Assembly (NCBI RefSeq): GCF_001563285.1
Contig: NZ_CP005189.1
Coordinates: forward strand, 248,001-312,000
Length of the DNA stretch: 64,000 bases
Reading direction: 5' to 3'
DNA from: Sphingobium sp. MI1205
GTDB taxonomy: Bacteria > Pseudomonadota > Alphaproteobacteria > Sphingomonadales > Sphingomonadaceae
In this document: in pieces, positions 17,641 through 26,719 of the stretch
Layout of the letters: every line of letters starts with the position of its first letter
How positions within the stretch are numbered: position 1 is the stretch's first letter
The notes under the pieces: model-generated
Seen by the model: the letters and a program-made list of their open reading frames with translations, nothing else
Told to the model about the DNA's origin: nothing
Database searches by the model: none
Position numbers and translations under genes: made by a program

Positions 17641-18990
17641 ATGGCTGTTTTTACTGATCCGGATCTTCTTCTGCTCGGTCTCGCCCGAACTCTCCGCCAG
17701 CGGGTGCTGCCGAAGATTACGGATGAAAGCGCCTTGTTCGCTGCCGAAAAGTCAATCGAGATGATCGTCAACCTGATGCATCGGCGATCAACTGCGGCGC
17801 CATCGCTGGACCGGGCACAGCAGATGGCGTCAGAGATCCGCCAACTGACCGGCGGCGAGGGGGTGGGGCGCGATGCGTCAGGGCGCCTGCTCGACCTACT
17901 CCGCGAGGATTCGTGCTGGTATGAGGAGGACCAGGCGGGCCACAGGGCGCGGATCGAGGCCGAGAACGCGGTCCAGGACGAAGTGTTCGATGTCCCGACC
18001 GACGCCGCGTTGACCGCAATTCTGCGCAAATGGAGCGGGGACGACGCGGTAGAGGGGCGTTTGGTCGGGCGCGCCGTCGGCGGCTATTCCAAACAGACGC
18101 TGTTTGTCGACATGCTGCGCGGCGGTGCCGTGCAGCGGCAACTGGTCATGCGCCGGGACCTGCCGTTCGCCGCGGCTGATCGATCGTCCGTGACACTGGA
18201 ATATCCGCTCCTGCGCAGTCTTTTCGATCAGGGCTATCCTGTGGCCGAACCTCTGCTGCTGGAGGCGGATCCGGCGATCTTGCAGACGCCCTTCCTCTTG
18301 AGCGAGCGCATGCCCGGCCGGTTGTACGGAAACTCACTCGGTCTGGGGGAAACGCCCGATTTCGATCCGGAGGCCATGTTGGGGCGCCTGCTCGCACATC
18401 TGCATTCGCTCGACTTTTCCGCCGCCGGCTTGGATGGCGCACCGGATTCGGCAACCAGCCTTACCGATCAGCAAGAGCGTATCGATCGCTGGATCGAGAT
18501 ATACCGCGCACATGTCGAGGTGCCGTCCGCCGCGCTGGAGATCGGCCTGGCATGGCTGCGCGCCAATGCGCATCTGGTCGCTGGCCGCAGCGCCATCGTC
18601 CATGGCGATGTCGGGTTCCACAATATCCTGATCGAGCATGGGCAGGCGACGGCGCTGGTGGATTGGGAACTGGCGCACATCGCCAATCCGGTTGAGGATC
18701 TTGCCTATGCATCATCCTATCTCGCGCGGCCCGACGCACTGATCGACCACTATGTGCGCAATGGCGGGACAGCGCCCACAGCCGGCGAACTGGCCTATTG
18801 CCGCGTCTTCGGTGACATTCGCAATTCCGTCTATGGCACGGTCACCATGGCGCAGTTCAACCGCGGCGATCATCACGACGTCTCCGTGCTGCCCATCGTG
18901 CTGTCATCCTATTGGACCTATGTGCCCAAGCTTGAGCGAGAGCTTGGTGAAATTATCGCCGCTCGCGGCTTTTACTGGTTGGAGAGTTGA
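17641..18990 (+). CDS. Phosphotransferase (APH) protein with N-terminal helical domain
   Basis: A 449-residue two-part protein. Residues about 1-120 are helical (LARTLRQRVLPKI... EKSIEMIVNLMHRR) and resemble the small DUF6285 domain usually encoded separately next to such kinases. Residues 135-449 form an aminoglycoside-phosphotransferase fold, with VHGDVGFHNILIEHG (catalytic Asp, Mg-binding Asn) near 320-334 and ALVDWELAHI (metal-binding Asp) near 338-347. Such proteins occur in acyl-CoA and steroid catabolism clusters, probably phosphorylating a hydroxylated metabolite rather than an antibiotic. The start at 17641 has only a weak upstream GGAAG. Confidence 0.82.
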   Translation: MAVFTDPDLLLLGLARTLRQRVLPKITDESALFAAEKSIEMIVNLMHRRSTAAPSLDRAQQMASEIRQLTGGEGVGRDASGRLLDLLREDSCWYEEDQAGHRARIEAENAVQDEVFDVPTDAALTAILRKWSGDDAVEGRLVGRAVGGYSKQTLFVDMLRGGAVQRQLVMRRDLPFAAADRSSVTLEYPLLRSLFDQGYPVAEPLLLEADPAILQTPFLLSERMPGRLYGNSLGLGETPDFDPEAMLGRLLAHLHSLDFSAAGLDGAPDSATSLTDQQERIDRWIEIYRAHVEVPSAALEIGLAWLRANAHLVAGRSAIVHGDVGFHNILIEHGQATALVDWELAHIANPVEDLAYASSYLARPDALIDHYVRNGGTAPTAGELAYCRVFGDIRNSVYGTVTMAQFNRGDHHDVSVLPIVLSSYWTYVPKLERELGEIIAARGFYWLES

Positions 18991-18992
18991 AT

Positions 18993-20099
18993 ATGGATCG
19001 GTTCTTTCCGGAGCTGGGCTTCTACACTTTGCCTGGTCACGTCTTCGCCCCGACCCCGGTGTTCGAGGAAATGCGCGACGCAGATCGGCTGGGCCTCGGC
19101 TCGGTCTGGATTTCGGAACGGCTAAACACCAAGGATATCGGCGTTCTGACAGGGGCGTGCATCGCCCGGTCCGACCGCATGGCGGTGGCAAGCGGGCTCA
19201 TCAACAATCTGCCGCTGCGCAATCCGATGGTCGTGGCGAGCTACGCGGCCACCGCGATGATGCTTTCGCAGAACCGCTTCACGCTGGGCATCGGACGCGG
19301 CACGGATTCGCTGGAGAAAGCAGTGGGCATTCCGCACGCCAGCGACCAGCTGGTGGAGGACTATGTCGACATTCTGCGTCGCCTGTGGCGCGGCGAGCGC
19401 TTGACCTATGAAGGGCCTGCCGGCAAGTTTGACGGCGCAACGCTCGGCATCGAACTGGAAACTCCGCCGCCGGTCATCATGGGTGCGGTCGGCTTCAAAA
19501 ATTGCGAATGGGCGGGGCGTTTCTGCGACGGCGTGCTGTTCAACACCTTCTGGACCAAGGAAGCCACGGCAGAAGGCGTGCGCCGGATCCGGGCATCGGC
19601 GGAGGCGGCCGGGCGCGACCCATCGAAGATCAAGATCTGGGCCATTCTGGCCGCCGCATGCGAAGTGCCTGAAGATGTCGAGCTGTTCACGATCATTCGT
19701 CGGCTCAACACCTATCTGTTCTTCCCGCGCCAGTGGAAGGCGACAATGCGGATCAACAATTGGGATCCGGCCACGGCTGAAAAGCTGCAGGCGGCACTGG
19801 CCGAAATTGATGGCGAGCAGAAGTCCGGGACCATCGGCGATGAGAACACCTCGCGCGATCTCGACCAGATCCGGCGCATGCGCGATCTGTGGCCGCGTGA
19901 GTGGATCGATGGATCGACCGCCACCGGCAGTGCCGAACATTGCGCCCAGGCGGTTCAGGACCGGTTCGATGCCGGCGTCGACGGCGTCGCCTTCCACGCC
20001 AGCACGCCCGCCAATCTCGCCCCTCTGCTTGATCGCTGGGCCCAGATACGGGACCGGCAGCGCTTCGATGCCCAGTCTCCCAATCCAGGAATAGCATGA
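18993..20099 (+). CDS. Luciferase-like flavin-dependent monooxygenase
   Basis: A 368-residue TIM-barrel LLM-class enzyme. ELGFYTLPGHVFAPTPVF starts the barrel, GLGSVWISERLN and the LGIGRGTDSLEKAVG flavin-phosphate region (about 94-108) are typical, and a late FDAGVDGVAFHA strand closes the fold. It resembles the mycobacterial MSMEG_2249-type F420/FMN-dependent oxidoreductases. ATG 18993 has GGAG eight bases upstream; a TTG at 18987 overlaps the previous stop. Overlap or tight spacing indicates co-translation with the phosphotransferase gene. Cofactor (FMN or F420) and substrate are not determinable. Confidence 0.87.
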   Translation: MDRFFPELGFYTLPGHVFAPTPVFEEMRDADRLGLGSVWISERLNTKDIGVLTGACIARSDRMAVASGLINNLPLRNPMVVASYAATAMMLSQNRFTLGIGRGTDSLEKAVGIPHASDQLVEDYVDILRRLWRGERLTYEGPAGKFDGATLGIELETPPPVIMGAVGFKNCEWAGRFCDGVLFNTFWTKEATAEGVRRIRASAEAAGRDPSKIKIWAILAAACEVPEDVELFTIIRRLNTYLFFPRQWKATMRINNWDPATAEKLQAALAEIDGEQKSGTIGDENTSRDLDQIRRMRDLWPREWIDGSTATGSAEHCAQAVQDRFDAGVDGVAFHASTPANLAPLLDRWAQIRDRQRFDAQSPNPGIA

Positions 20100-20588
20100 G
20101 CGGAAATTGACGGTCGAACGACCGGTCGTGTGAGAAGCCCCCGACGCGGACTACTGATCTCCCCGCCTTCCATGCTGGATAGGCGGTCCGTCCCCGATGT
20201 AGGTCCGCCAATCGTGCTGCTCATCATTCAGGATCCGCGCAACGGCCGGCGACCGCCAGCTTGATCCCTAACTACCGTAGACTCGGGGGCCAAGTGGGAA
20301 AGGCGATATGATCGGCCGGCGAGGCTAAACGGCTGATCATCACGTCGAAAGGTGTGGAAATGACGATCGTCAGGGGTGCGGTCGCATGGGGGCAGAACGT
20401 CGTGACAGAAGCGCGTGCTGGCAAGGTCGTCAATTCCTGACAATTCGGTTTATAAATCGTAAAGAATCAGTGAGGATTTAAATGTAAAAACCGGCAGCCG
20501 CGCTCTTCAAGAGAACGATGGTGATCGGTGGAGGGCGCCTGCAAACGGCTGCAGACGACGACGAGATGAAATGTGAGAGGAAGGAAGA
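20100..20588. other. Long leader region with two perfect palindromes
   Basis: 489 bp upstream of the amidohydrolase contain no gene. Two perfect 12-bp palindromes occur, ACGACCGGTCGT at 20118-20129 and TGACGATCGTCA at 20361-20372, plus a near-palindrome TGATCGGCC...GGCTGATCA at about 20309-20340. A weak promoter-like pair CTGACA (20437-20442) and TAAAGA (20460-20465) with a 17-bp spacer lies before the amidohydrolase. The palindromes look like operator candidates for unknown dimeric regulators. Confidence 0.4.
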
Positions 20589-21857
20589 TTGCAAAAAATC
20601 TATCTTCGCAACGCAGTCCTGCTGGATGGCGAGAACCCCGCCACGCCTGATCGGACAGTCATTGTTGATGGTGATTGCATCGTCTTCGTCGGCCCATCGC
20701 ACGCCGCCGCGCCACCGGAGGTCGGTGATCTGACGATCGACCTCGAAGGCCTGATCCTGATGCCCGGGATGGTTTCCGGGCATTTCCACACGACTTACCA
20801 CAATCTCGGCGCCGAGCCAGGTTTCCCGCTGCTCGAACGGCCGCCGGCATTCACGGCCTACCGCGCCCTGTCCAATGCCCAGTTGGCGATGTCGTGGGGG
20901 TATACCAGCGTCGTGGGAGCAGGCTGCGTATATGATATCGACGCGTCGCTCAACAGCGCGATCGAAAAGGGCCTCGTTACTGGACCGCGCATGGTGCCCT
21001 GCGGACGCGACCTGCTGTCGTCCGCAGACCAGACCCTGCCATGGTGGATCGATGGCCGTACGGAGCCGGGCCTTGTGTTGTGCGACGGCCCGGATGGCGT
21101 TCGCCGAGCGACCCGAACGGCGATTCAGCGCGGCGCGCAGATCATTAAAATCTTCGTGAGTGGCGGACATGGTGCCGGCGAAAAGGGTGTGCGCAACTTC
21201 ACGACCGACGAGATTCGCGCCTGCGTCGAGGCCGCGCACGATCGCGGTGCACGCATCCGCGCCCACGTCGTGGGTAAGCCCTTCATTCTCGAGTGTATTG
21301 CAGCGGGTGTGGACGTGCTCGACCATTGCGACGACATGGACGAAGAATGCATCGATGCCATGGTCAAGGCTGATGTATTCGTTCTGCCTAGTTTGAATCT
21401 GCCGACGCGCATGCTCGCGATGGGTCCGCAGTTTGGTTTCGACGCCGACGAGATCAAGCGTGATCTGCAGACCATGTTCGCCATCCTGCCGAAGGCGGCT
21501 AAGGCCGGGGTCCGCCTCTGCATCGGCGATGATTATGGCGCTGCCGGCATGCCGCATGGCGATTATGCGAGCGAGTTGGCCCTTTACGTCGACAATGCGG
21601 ATGTTTCAGCACTCGAGGTTTTGAAATGGTCGACTAAAAATGGCGGGGCGCTGATGGGAACCGCTGACCTCGGAACCATCGCCGAGGGCAAGCGAGCCGA
21701 TCTTCTCGTGATCGATGGCGATCCGAGCAAGAATATCGGTATCCTGGGTAATCGGCAGAATATTCGCGGAATCATCTCCCGAGGAAGGCTGATCAAGGAT
21801 CCCCGTTCCGGTGAGTTGCCGCCAGGCTTTGTATGCTCCCAAGAGTCAATCGGATAG
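20589..21857 (+). CDS. Amidohydrolase-superfamily metalloenzyme (TTG start)
   Basis: A 422-residue amidohydrolase. The metal site starts with HFH near 65-67 (GHFHTTYHN); further candidate ligands are the Lys in IIKIFVSGGHG, His in RAHVVGK, His in DHCDDMD and Asp in CIGDDYG. The composite beta-sandwich closes with GTIAEGKRADLLVIDGDPSKN. The closest style is the imidazolonepropionase/prolidase-like group. It would hydrolyse an amide, lactam, lactone or cyclic ester. TTG 20589 is preceded by GGAAGGAAGA; there is no suitable ATG. The next gene downstream is a broken flavoprotein. Confidence 0.87.
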   Translation: MQKIYLRNAVLLDGENPATPDRTVIVDGDCIVFVGPSHAAAPPEVGDLTIDLEGLILMPGMVSGHFHTTYHNLGAEPGFPLLERPPAFTAYRALSNAQLAMSWGYTSVVGAGCVYDIDASLNSAIEKGLVTGPRMVPCGRDLLSSADQTLPWWIDGRTEPGLVLCDGPDGVRRATRTAIQRGAQIIKIFVSGGHGAGEKGVRNFTTDEIRACVEAAHDRGARIRAHVVGKPFILECIAAGVDVLDHCDDMDEECIDAMVKADVFVLPSLNLPTRMLAMGPQFGFDADEIKRDLQTMFAILPKAAKAGVRLCIGDDYGAAGMPHGDYASELALYVDNADVSALEVLKWSTKNGGALMGTADLGTIAEGKRADLLVIDGDPSKNIGILGNRQNIRGIISRGRLIKDPRSGELPPGFVCSQESIG

Positions 21858-21936
21858 AGGCAGGCGTGCGCATCCCGCCCGGTCAATAACGATGGCGCTG
21901 GCACAAGGCGTCTCGAAAGCTTGGGAAGTAGAGGTC

Positions 21937-22151
21937 ATGCAAGGCACAGACGCCGCGAAGACCGTGGACCTGTTGATCGTCGGAAGTGGGGCAAGCGCCG
22001 TCTGCGCAGCGCTGTGCCAAGCAGAGCGGCATGGTACCCCTCATCGTGGAGAAACTGAGTACGTTCGGAGGCACCACCGCCTATTCCGGTGGTGCGATGT
22101 GGATACCGGATAATCCGATCATGGAACGCGAGCACGTTCCCGATGGACCAC
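21937..22151 (+). pseudogene. Truncated, frameshifted FAD-binding dehydrogenase
   Basis: Starts MQGTDAAKTVDLLIVGSGASA, an FAD-binding GxGxxA motif of the fumarate-reductase/3-ketosteroid-1-dehydrogenase family. Near 22009-22013 the frame shifts by one, after which MVPLIVEKLSTFGGTTAYSGG and AMWIPDNPIMEREHVPDG continue in the next frame. Homology stops at about 22150, so only 70 of roughly 500 residues remain. The break coincides with a block repeated at 14185-14209. A related intact gene is at 49963. This copy is non-functional. Confidence 0.8.
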
Positions 22152-22154
22152 TCA

Positions 22155-22188
22155 GCGGGGGGCAGATCACCGCTGATCGGCCCCCCGC
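22155..22188 (-). terminator. Hairpin after TonB receptor (minus)
   Basis: GCGGGGGGC (22155-22163) pairs perfectly with GCCCCCCGC (22180-22188), with an inner ATCA/TGAT stem around CCGC. It begins 38 bp beyond the stop of the minus-strand receptor and probably ends that transcript, although a T-run is missing. Confidence 0.6.
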
Positions 22189-22225
22189 GTTCGGCATCGT
22201 TGGCGTGTTTCAACATCGATGCGGC

Positions 22226-24595
22226 TCAGAATTCGAACTTTGCCTCCACCTGAAACGTTCTCGGTTCGGCTGGAAGTGCCGTGTTCAGGGTCAGCACGCT
22301 GCCGACCGGCAGGCCGCCGGTATAGTAGGTGCGGTCGAACGCATTGCGCAGCAGCGCAGAAATCGTCGCCCCGCTGCCCCTGACATGCTCCCACGCCAAT
22401 CGGAAGTTGGCTATGGCATAGCCGGGGAGCGCAGTACCCGGATTGATCGTGTCGTTGAGCGAACTGAAGTAAAATTTGCTTTGGGCATAGACATCGCCGT
22501 GCAGTAGGATCGCCTCATTATCCGCGCCGACCGGCATCCGGATATCCGCGAAGGCGGATCCTGCCCATTTTGGCGTGTCGGCGAACGGGCCGTAGCGCGT
22601 TGTCACACCGAACAATGTCGATTCGTTATCAGTGAATTTGGCGTCAGTATAGGTGAGGCTACCGCCAATGGTCAGCCAGCTGGCAGGCGCAATCTGACCG
22701 TCCAGTTCAACGCCGCGGATCCGCGCCTTGGGGATGTTGATCGTCAGCGCCGCCAGCCCGCCGCCGATCTGCGGAATGCCGACATAGACTGTCCGCTGCA
22801 CATCCTTGACCCAACTGTTGTAAGCGGCGAGCGAAAAACGCGTCGGCATGCCGCCGATACTGCCCTGATATTTGAGACCCAACTCCAAATCCGTCGCGAT
22901 TTCCGGGCGGAATGCCGCCCCGCCGACGGACGCGTCACCGGGGAACGGGGGCGCGGCCCCGTTAAAGCCGCCGCTACGGAAGCTGCGGCGTGTCACAGCG
23001 TACAAGAGCAGGCCGCTATTCACCTGATCCTGAATCCCAAACTGCCAGCTCATCTTATCGAAAGCGCGCGATAGCAGGGCTTGTGCCTCCGGGAACTGCA
23101 GCTGGAAATTATAATAGACCGACGTCGGCAGCTGCGACACCTCGATCTTCTCATGCGTGTAGCGCAAGCCAGCGTTGACCTTCAGACCGCCGATCCCGGT
23201 CATGTCCGAAAGATCATAGGTTCCATGACCATAGACAGCCCATGATTCCGTCCGGCGGCGCTGGTCATTATGCTGACGCGCCCGTGGAAGGAGCGGCTCC
23301 AGCCCAACGAAAGTCGCGTCGGACAAGGTATCGTTCTTATCCTTGGAATAAAAAACCCCCGCGACATAATCGAGGCGCTTCTCAAATGCCTTGCCTACGA
23401 TCTGCAATTCGTCGGAAACAGACCAGCTGTCGAGTATCCGTCCCGTTGCCCCCGACTCTTCGATACCAAATGGCGTGCCGTCCAGTTCCAGAATATCCTG
23501 GCTGTGGATGTCAACATAGCCGAAAATGTTGCGTAACTGCGTATCTTCGGCAATCTCCAAAGAGGTTGTATTGGTTAGGATATGGCTTTTGAAATCGTGG
23601 CGGGGATCAACTGGCGTGTTAACCTTGAATGGCCCTCTCGCCTTCTGGACATCCGCATAAGAAAATAGCCCGCCGGGATCGACCCGGGGATTGGCGGCGA
23701 CATAGGTTGCCCAGGCACCTGCGCCGAACAAAGAGTCGAGCGCCGGTGTAAAGAGTATGTTCGCGGGAATGGGCGCATTGATGAAGCCAACGGGATAGAC
23801 GCCGTACAGGACGGGGATGGTGTTCGTCCCGCCGTCATCCTCGTAATTGTATACGGTCGTGTTGCTGAGACCCTCCACCGGTCGGAGGGTCAGGCTAAAC
23901 CGCGCCGCCGTCCGCTTGATCTTGCCGATGTCCCGGCCGTCGAACACGTCCTTCTGATACCCGTCGCGCCGCTGATGGAATGCCGACAGGCGAAGGAGTA
24001 TCTTGTCCTCCACCAACGGGACATTGATCGCCCCTTCGATGCTGCGAAGGTCATAATTTCCCAGCTTGCCGCTGACGAAGCCTTCGAACTGGTTCGACGG
24101 TGCCGCCGAGGTAATCAGCACAGCGCCGCCGGTGGCATTGCGACCGAACAGGGTTCCTTGAGGACCTTTCAACACCTGGATGGACTGGAGATCGAAGAAT
24201 GCCGTCGATCCTTCGCTACTCACTGGCACCTCATTGAAATAAGGCAGCACAGCCGGCCGGGAATCTGAGAAGGCGTCGATCGACTGGCCGCGGATCGCGT
24301 AATTCAACTGGTTTGAGTTCTGCGTTGCGCGCACCGTCAGGCCCGCTACCGACGACTGCAAATCGCTTTCGGAGACGATGCCGCGTTCAGACAAGGCCGA
24401 TGCGCTCAGGACTGAAACAGCAACCGGCGTCCTCTCCAGTGACTCGTTGCGGCGCTGCGCAGTGACGATGATCTCTTCAAATTGGCCGGGCGTGGCGCCG
24501 TCCTGCTGCCCCCATGCCATCTGCGGAATGGTTGCCACGAATATCGAGAGGGCTGACGCCCCGATCCATCGCAACCCTGAATTGTGCCTGAGCAT
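22226..24595 (-). CDS. TonB-dependent outer-membrane receptor
   Basis: A 789-residue receptor. The signal peptide ends near MAWGQQ (about 29), EIIVTAQRRNESLE near 41-54 is the TonB-box region, and the plug contains AIRGQSID, PYFNEVPVS and IQVLKGPQGTLFGRNATGG. The barrel ends FQVEAKFEF. GGGGAGAGACAGG precedes the ATG. It follows an SDR by 47 bp on the same strand, so it probably belongs to the SnoaL/P450/SDR transcription unit controlled from about 27.2 kb and imports its substrate. Confidence 0.95.
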   Translation of the reverse strand: MLRHNSGLRWIGASALSIFVATIPQMAWGQQDGATPGQFEEIIVTAQRRNESLERTPVAVSVLSASALSERGIVSESDLQSSVAGLTVRATQNSNQLNYAIRGQSIDAFSDSRPAVLPYFNEVPVSSEGSTAFFDLQSIQVLKGPQGTLFGRNATGGAVLITSAAPSNQFEGFVSGKLGNYDLRSIEGAINVPLVEDKILLRLSAFHQRRDGYQKDVFDGRDIGKIKRTAARFSLTLRPVEGLSNTTVYNYEDDGGTNTIPVLYGVYPVGFINAPIPANILFTPALDSLFGAGAWATYVAANPRVDPGGLFSYADVQKARGPFKVNTPVDPRHDFKSHILTNTTSLEIAEDTQLRNIFGYVDIHSQDILELDGTPFGIEESGATGRILDSWSVSDELQIVGKAFEKRLDYVAGVFYSKDKNDTLSDATFVGLEPLLPRARQHNDQRRRTESWAVYGHGTYDLSDMTGIGGLKVNAGLRYTHEKIEVSQLPTSVYYNFQLQFPEAQALLSRAFDKMSWQFGIQDQVNSGLLLYAVTRRSFRSGGFNGAAPPFPGDASVGGAAFRPEIATDLELGLKYQGSIGGMPTRFSLAAYNSWVKDVQRTVYVGIPQIGGGLAALTINIPKARIRGVELDGQIAPASWLTIGGSLTYTDAKFTDNESTLFGVTTRYGPFADTPKWAGSAFADIRMPVGADNEAILLHGDVYAQSKFYFSSLNDTINPGTALPGYAIANFRLAWEHVRGSGATISALLRNAFDRTYYTGGLPVGSVLTLNTALPAEPRTFQVEAKFEF

Positions 24596-24642
24596 CCTGT
24601 CTCTCCCCGTTTAACGTGTTTTTCTTAGTCCAGCCTATTGGG

Positions 24643-25482
24643 TCACTCTGTGAAGGTCGACGTCGACCGCGACAGTTCCTCCAGCGCCCGGGCATTGCTG
24701 CCTAGACTTGCGGCCTTCGCCAGGATGACCTCTACCGCGTCTCCACCGGCGGCGAACCGCAGCGGCGGCTCGTCGCTTGCCGCAAACTGCAAAATGATTT
24801 GGGCGAGGCGGTCAGGGTCTCCCGGCTGATTGCCGTCATTTCGGGCATAGAATTCACGATGTGCGGCATTGATGTCGGCATAATCCGCAAGGGCATCTGT
24901 CGGAAATCTTAGCGACTTACCGCTCATGAAGTCAGTGCGGAAAAAGCCGGGTTCTATGATCGTGACCGAAATGCCGAATGGCTGCACTTCACCGGCAAGC
25001 GCCTCAGAAAAGCCTTCGACCGCATGCTTGCTAGCGCAATATATGGATCCGCCCGGCCCGCCGGCGATGCCGGCGATGGAACTGATATTGACGACATAGC
25101 CGCTGCGCTGTGCGCGCATTATAGGCAGCACGGCCCGGCACATCCGGAAAACCCCGAATGTGTTCGTCTCAAATTGCTGTTCGATGTCCTGTTCGGAAAA
25201 CTCCTCGAAAATGCCGAGATGGCCATAGCCTGCATTGTTCACAAGCACGTCGATCCGGCCAAAGCGTTCCATCGCAGCGCCAACCGCGGCGGTGGCTTGG
25301 TCGCTCCGGGTAACGTCGAGCTGTACGAAGTGCAGCCTTTCGTTTTCGGCGCCCAAGGCCGCCTTCAAAGTCGCGACATCCCGGGCGGTCGCAACGACCT
25401 GCTCGCCTGCTGCGTATGCGGCGCGCGCGATGGACGCTCCGATCCCCCGCGCTGCGCCAGTGATAAACCATGTCTTGGTCAT
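24643..25482 (-). CDS. SDR family oxidoreductase
   Basis: A 279-residue SDR. TGAARGIG is near 8-15, TARD near 32-35 suggests NADP, NNAG is at 82-85, and the catalytic Ser/Tyr/Lys are near 135, 148 and 152 (YCASK). The later part (VTIIEPGFFRTDFM) is that of the classical DltE-like/oxidoreductase subgroup. The start at 25482 is chosen for GAGGAGG upstream. It lies 10 bp after the P450 stop on the same strand. The likely role is oxidation of the P450-made alcohol or reduction of a ketone. Confidence 0.92.
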   Translation of the reverse strand: MTKTWFITGAARGIGASIARAAYAAGEQVVATARDVATLKAALGAENERLHFVQLDVTRSDQATAAVGAAMERFGRIDVLVNNAGYGHLGIFEEFSEQDIEQQFETNTFGVFRMCRAVLPIMRAQRSGYVVNISSIAGIAGGPGGSIYCASKHAVEGFSEALAGEVQPFGISVTIIEPGFFRTDFMSGKSLRFPTDALADYADINAAHREFYARNDGNQPGDPDRLAQIILQFAASDEPPLRFAAGGDAVEVILAKAASLGSNARALEELSRSTSTFTE

Positions 25483-25492
25483 GCGCGCCTCC

Positions 25493-26707
25493 TCAATCCT
25501 TCCACGCCAGGTGCAGGCTTTCAATCGTGTTGATCAGGCCGGTTGATCGCTCGATCTTGTCGTTGGCAAGCCGGAACTGCGGAATACGGGCGAACCATTC
25601 CTCCAGGAATATTCGCAGTTCGAGCCGGGCGAGTGGCGCACCCGCACAGAAATGACGCCCTTGGCCGAAGGTGTTGTGCTTAATTCCCGTCCGCTCCAGA
25701 TCGATGGCCATCGGGCACGCATTCGCTTTGGGATCCAGGCCCGATGTGCCGTTGCAGATGTGGACCATCTCGCCGACGCGGATCTGCGCTCCCTCGAACG
25801 CCGTGTCCTGGCGAACGATCCTCTGCTGGTTCACAAGGCCGCGAAAACGGAGCAGCTCCTCCACTGCATTCGCCAAATTAACCTCGCGCCGTGCGATCAT
25901 CGTCTGCAGATCGGGCCTTGAAGCCAGCACGAGCGCGATATGCGCCAGCGCATTCTTGACGGTGTCCAGGCCGCCGAAGAAAATAGTGATGGCCATCGGC
26001 AGTACGACATCATCGCGGGGGAGGAGCTGGTCGCCAAGCCGCATCTGCAGCAGTTCGCTCACCCAGTCGTCGTGGTGCCCATCAATGGCGCGATCGAGTA
26101 TGGCACGCATGAAGCTCGCAATGCGATCAAGCGCGGCCAGGCGAGCCTCCGCGGTCTTGCCCGAATTATGTTCCTGCACCCAACCGGCGAGTTCTTCGTA
26201 GCGGTCGGAGGGGATGCCCATGCGATTGAGGAAAATCAGTACTGGCAAAGGAAGCGCGAACTGCGAAACGAACTCGCAGCGGCCTTTATCGATGAACTCA
26301 TCAATCAGGCTATTGCACAGCGCCCGCACATCCTCTTCCATTGCCGCCAGCCGCGCGGGCGTGAACAGCGTGTCGACAAGACGACGGTAGGCCGCATGTT
26401 CGGGCGGATCGAGCTGAGACGGAATGAACGCCTTGCGCGCCGGCATGACGGGCGGCTTGGGAATACCCAGATTGTCGTTCCCGAAAACGCGGAAGTCGCG
26501 ATAAACCTTTGAGACTGTCTGATATCCACACGCCACCCAATGGCCGCCGTTGCGCGGCGTCCAGAAAAAAGAAGGCGCATCGCGCAACAGTTCGACATAG
26601 CGAGCATGAGGGTCGGTTAGCAAACCCATGTCATTGTAGATGTCAAAGTCGCGGACCAGCGCAGGATCGACGTGCGGCGGCACAGGGGCAAGGTCGGAAA
26701 GCGTCAT
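25493..26707 (-). CDS. Cytochrome P450, P450cam (CYP101)-like
   Basis: A 404-residue P450 with close P450cam-like signatures. The I-helix FFGGLDTVKNAL (about 243-254) keeps the Asp-Thr pair. EELLRF is at 283-288. SGLDPKANACPM near 322-333 and the heme loop FGQGRHFCAGAPLAR (Cys near 354) match the P450cam order, and the tail EEWFARIPQF ... STGLINTIESLHLAW also follows it. At the position of the camphor-binding Tyr96 (before FIP.. DPP) this protein has KAFIPSQLDPP, so Tyr is absent. Related sphingomonad CYP101 enzymes oxidise terpenoids and norisoprenoids. It starts 12 bp after the SnoaL stop. No ferredoxin or reductase gene is nearby. Confidence 0.9.
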   Translation of the reverse strand: MTLSDLAPVPPHVDPALVRDFDIYNDMGLLTDPHARYVELLRDAPSFFWTPRNGGHWVACGYQTVSKVYRDFRVFGNDNLGIPKPPVMPARKAFIPSQLDPPEHAAYRRLVDTLFTPARLAAMEEDVRALCNSLIDEFIDKGRCEFVSQFALPLPVLIFLNRMGIPSDRYEELAGWVQEHNSGKTAEARLAALDRIASFMRAILDRAIDGHHDDWVSELLQMRLGDQLLPRDDVVLPMAITIFFGGLDTVKNALAHIALVLASRPDLQTMIARREVNLANAVEELLRFRGLVNQQRIVRQDTAFEGAQIRVGEMVHICNGTSGLDPKANACPMAIDLERTGIKHNTFGQGRHFCAGAPLARLELRIFLEEWFARIPQFRLANDKIERSTGLINTIESLHLAWKD

Positions 26708-26719
26708 TCGGTCCGACCC

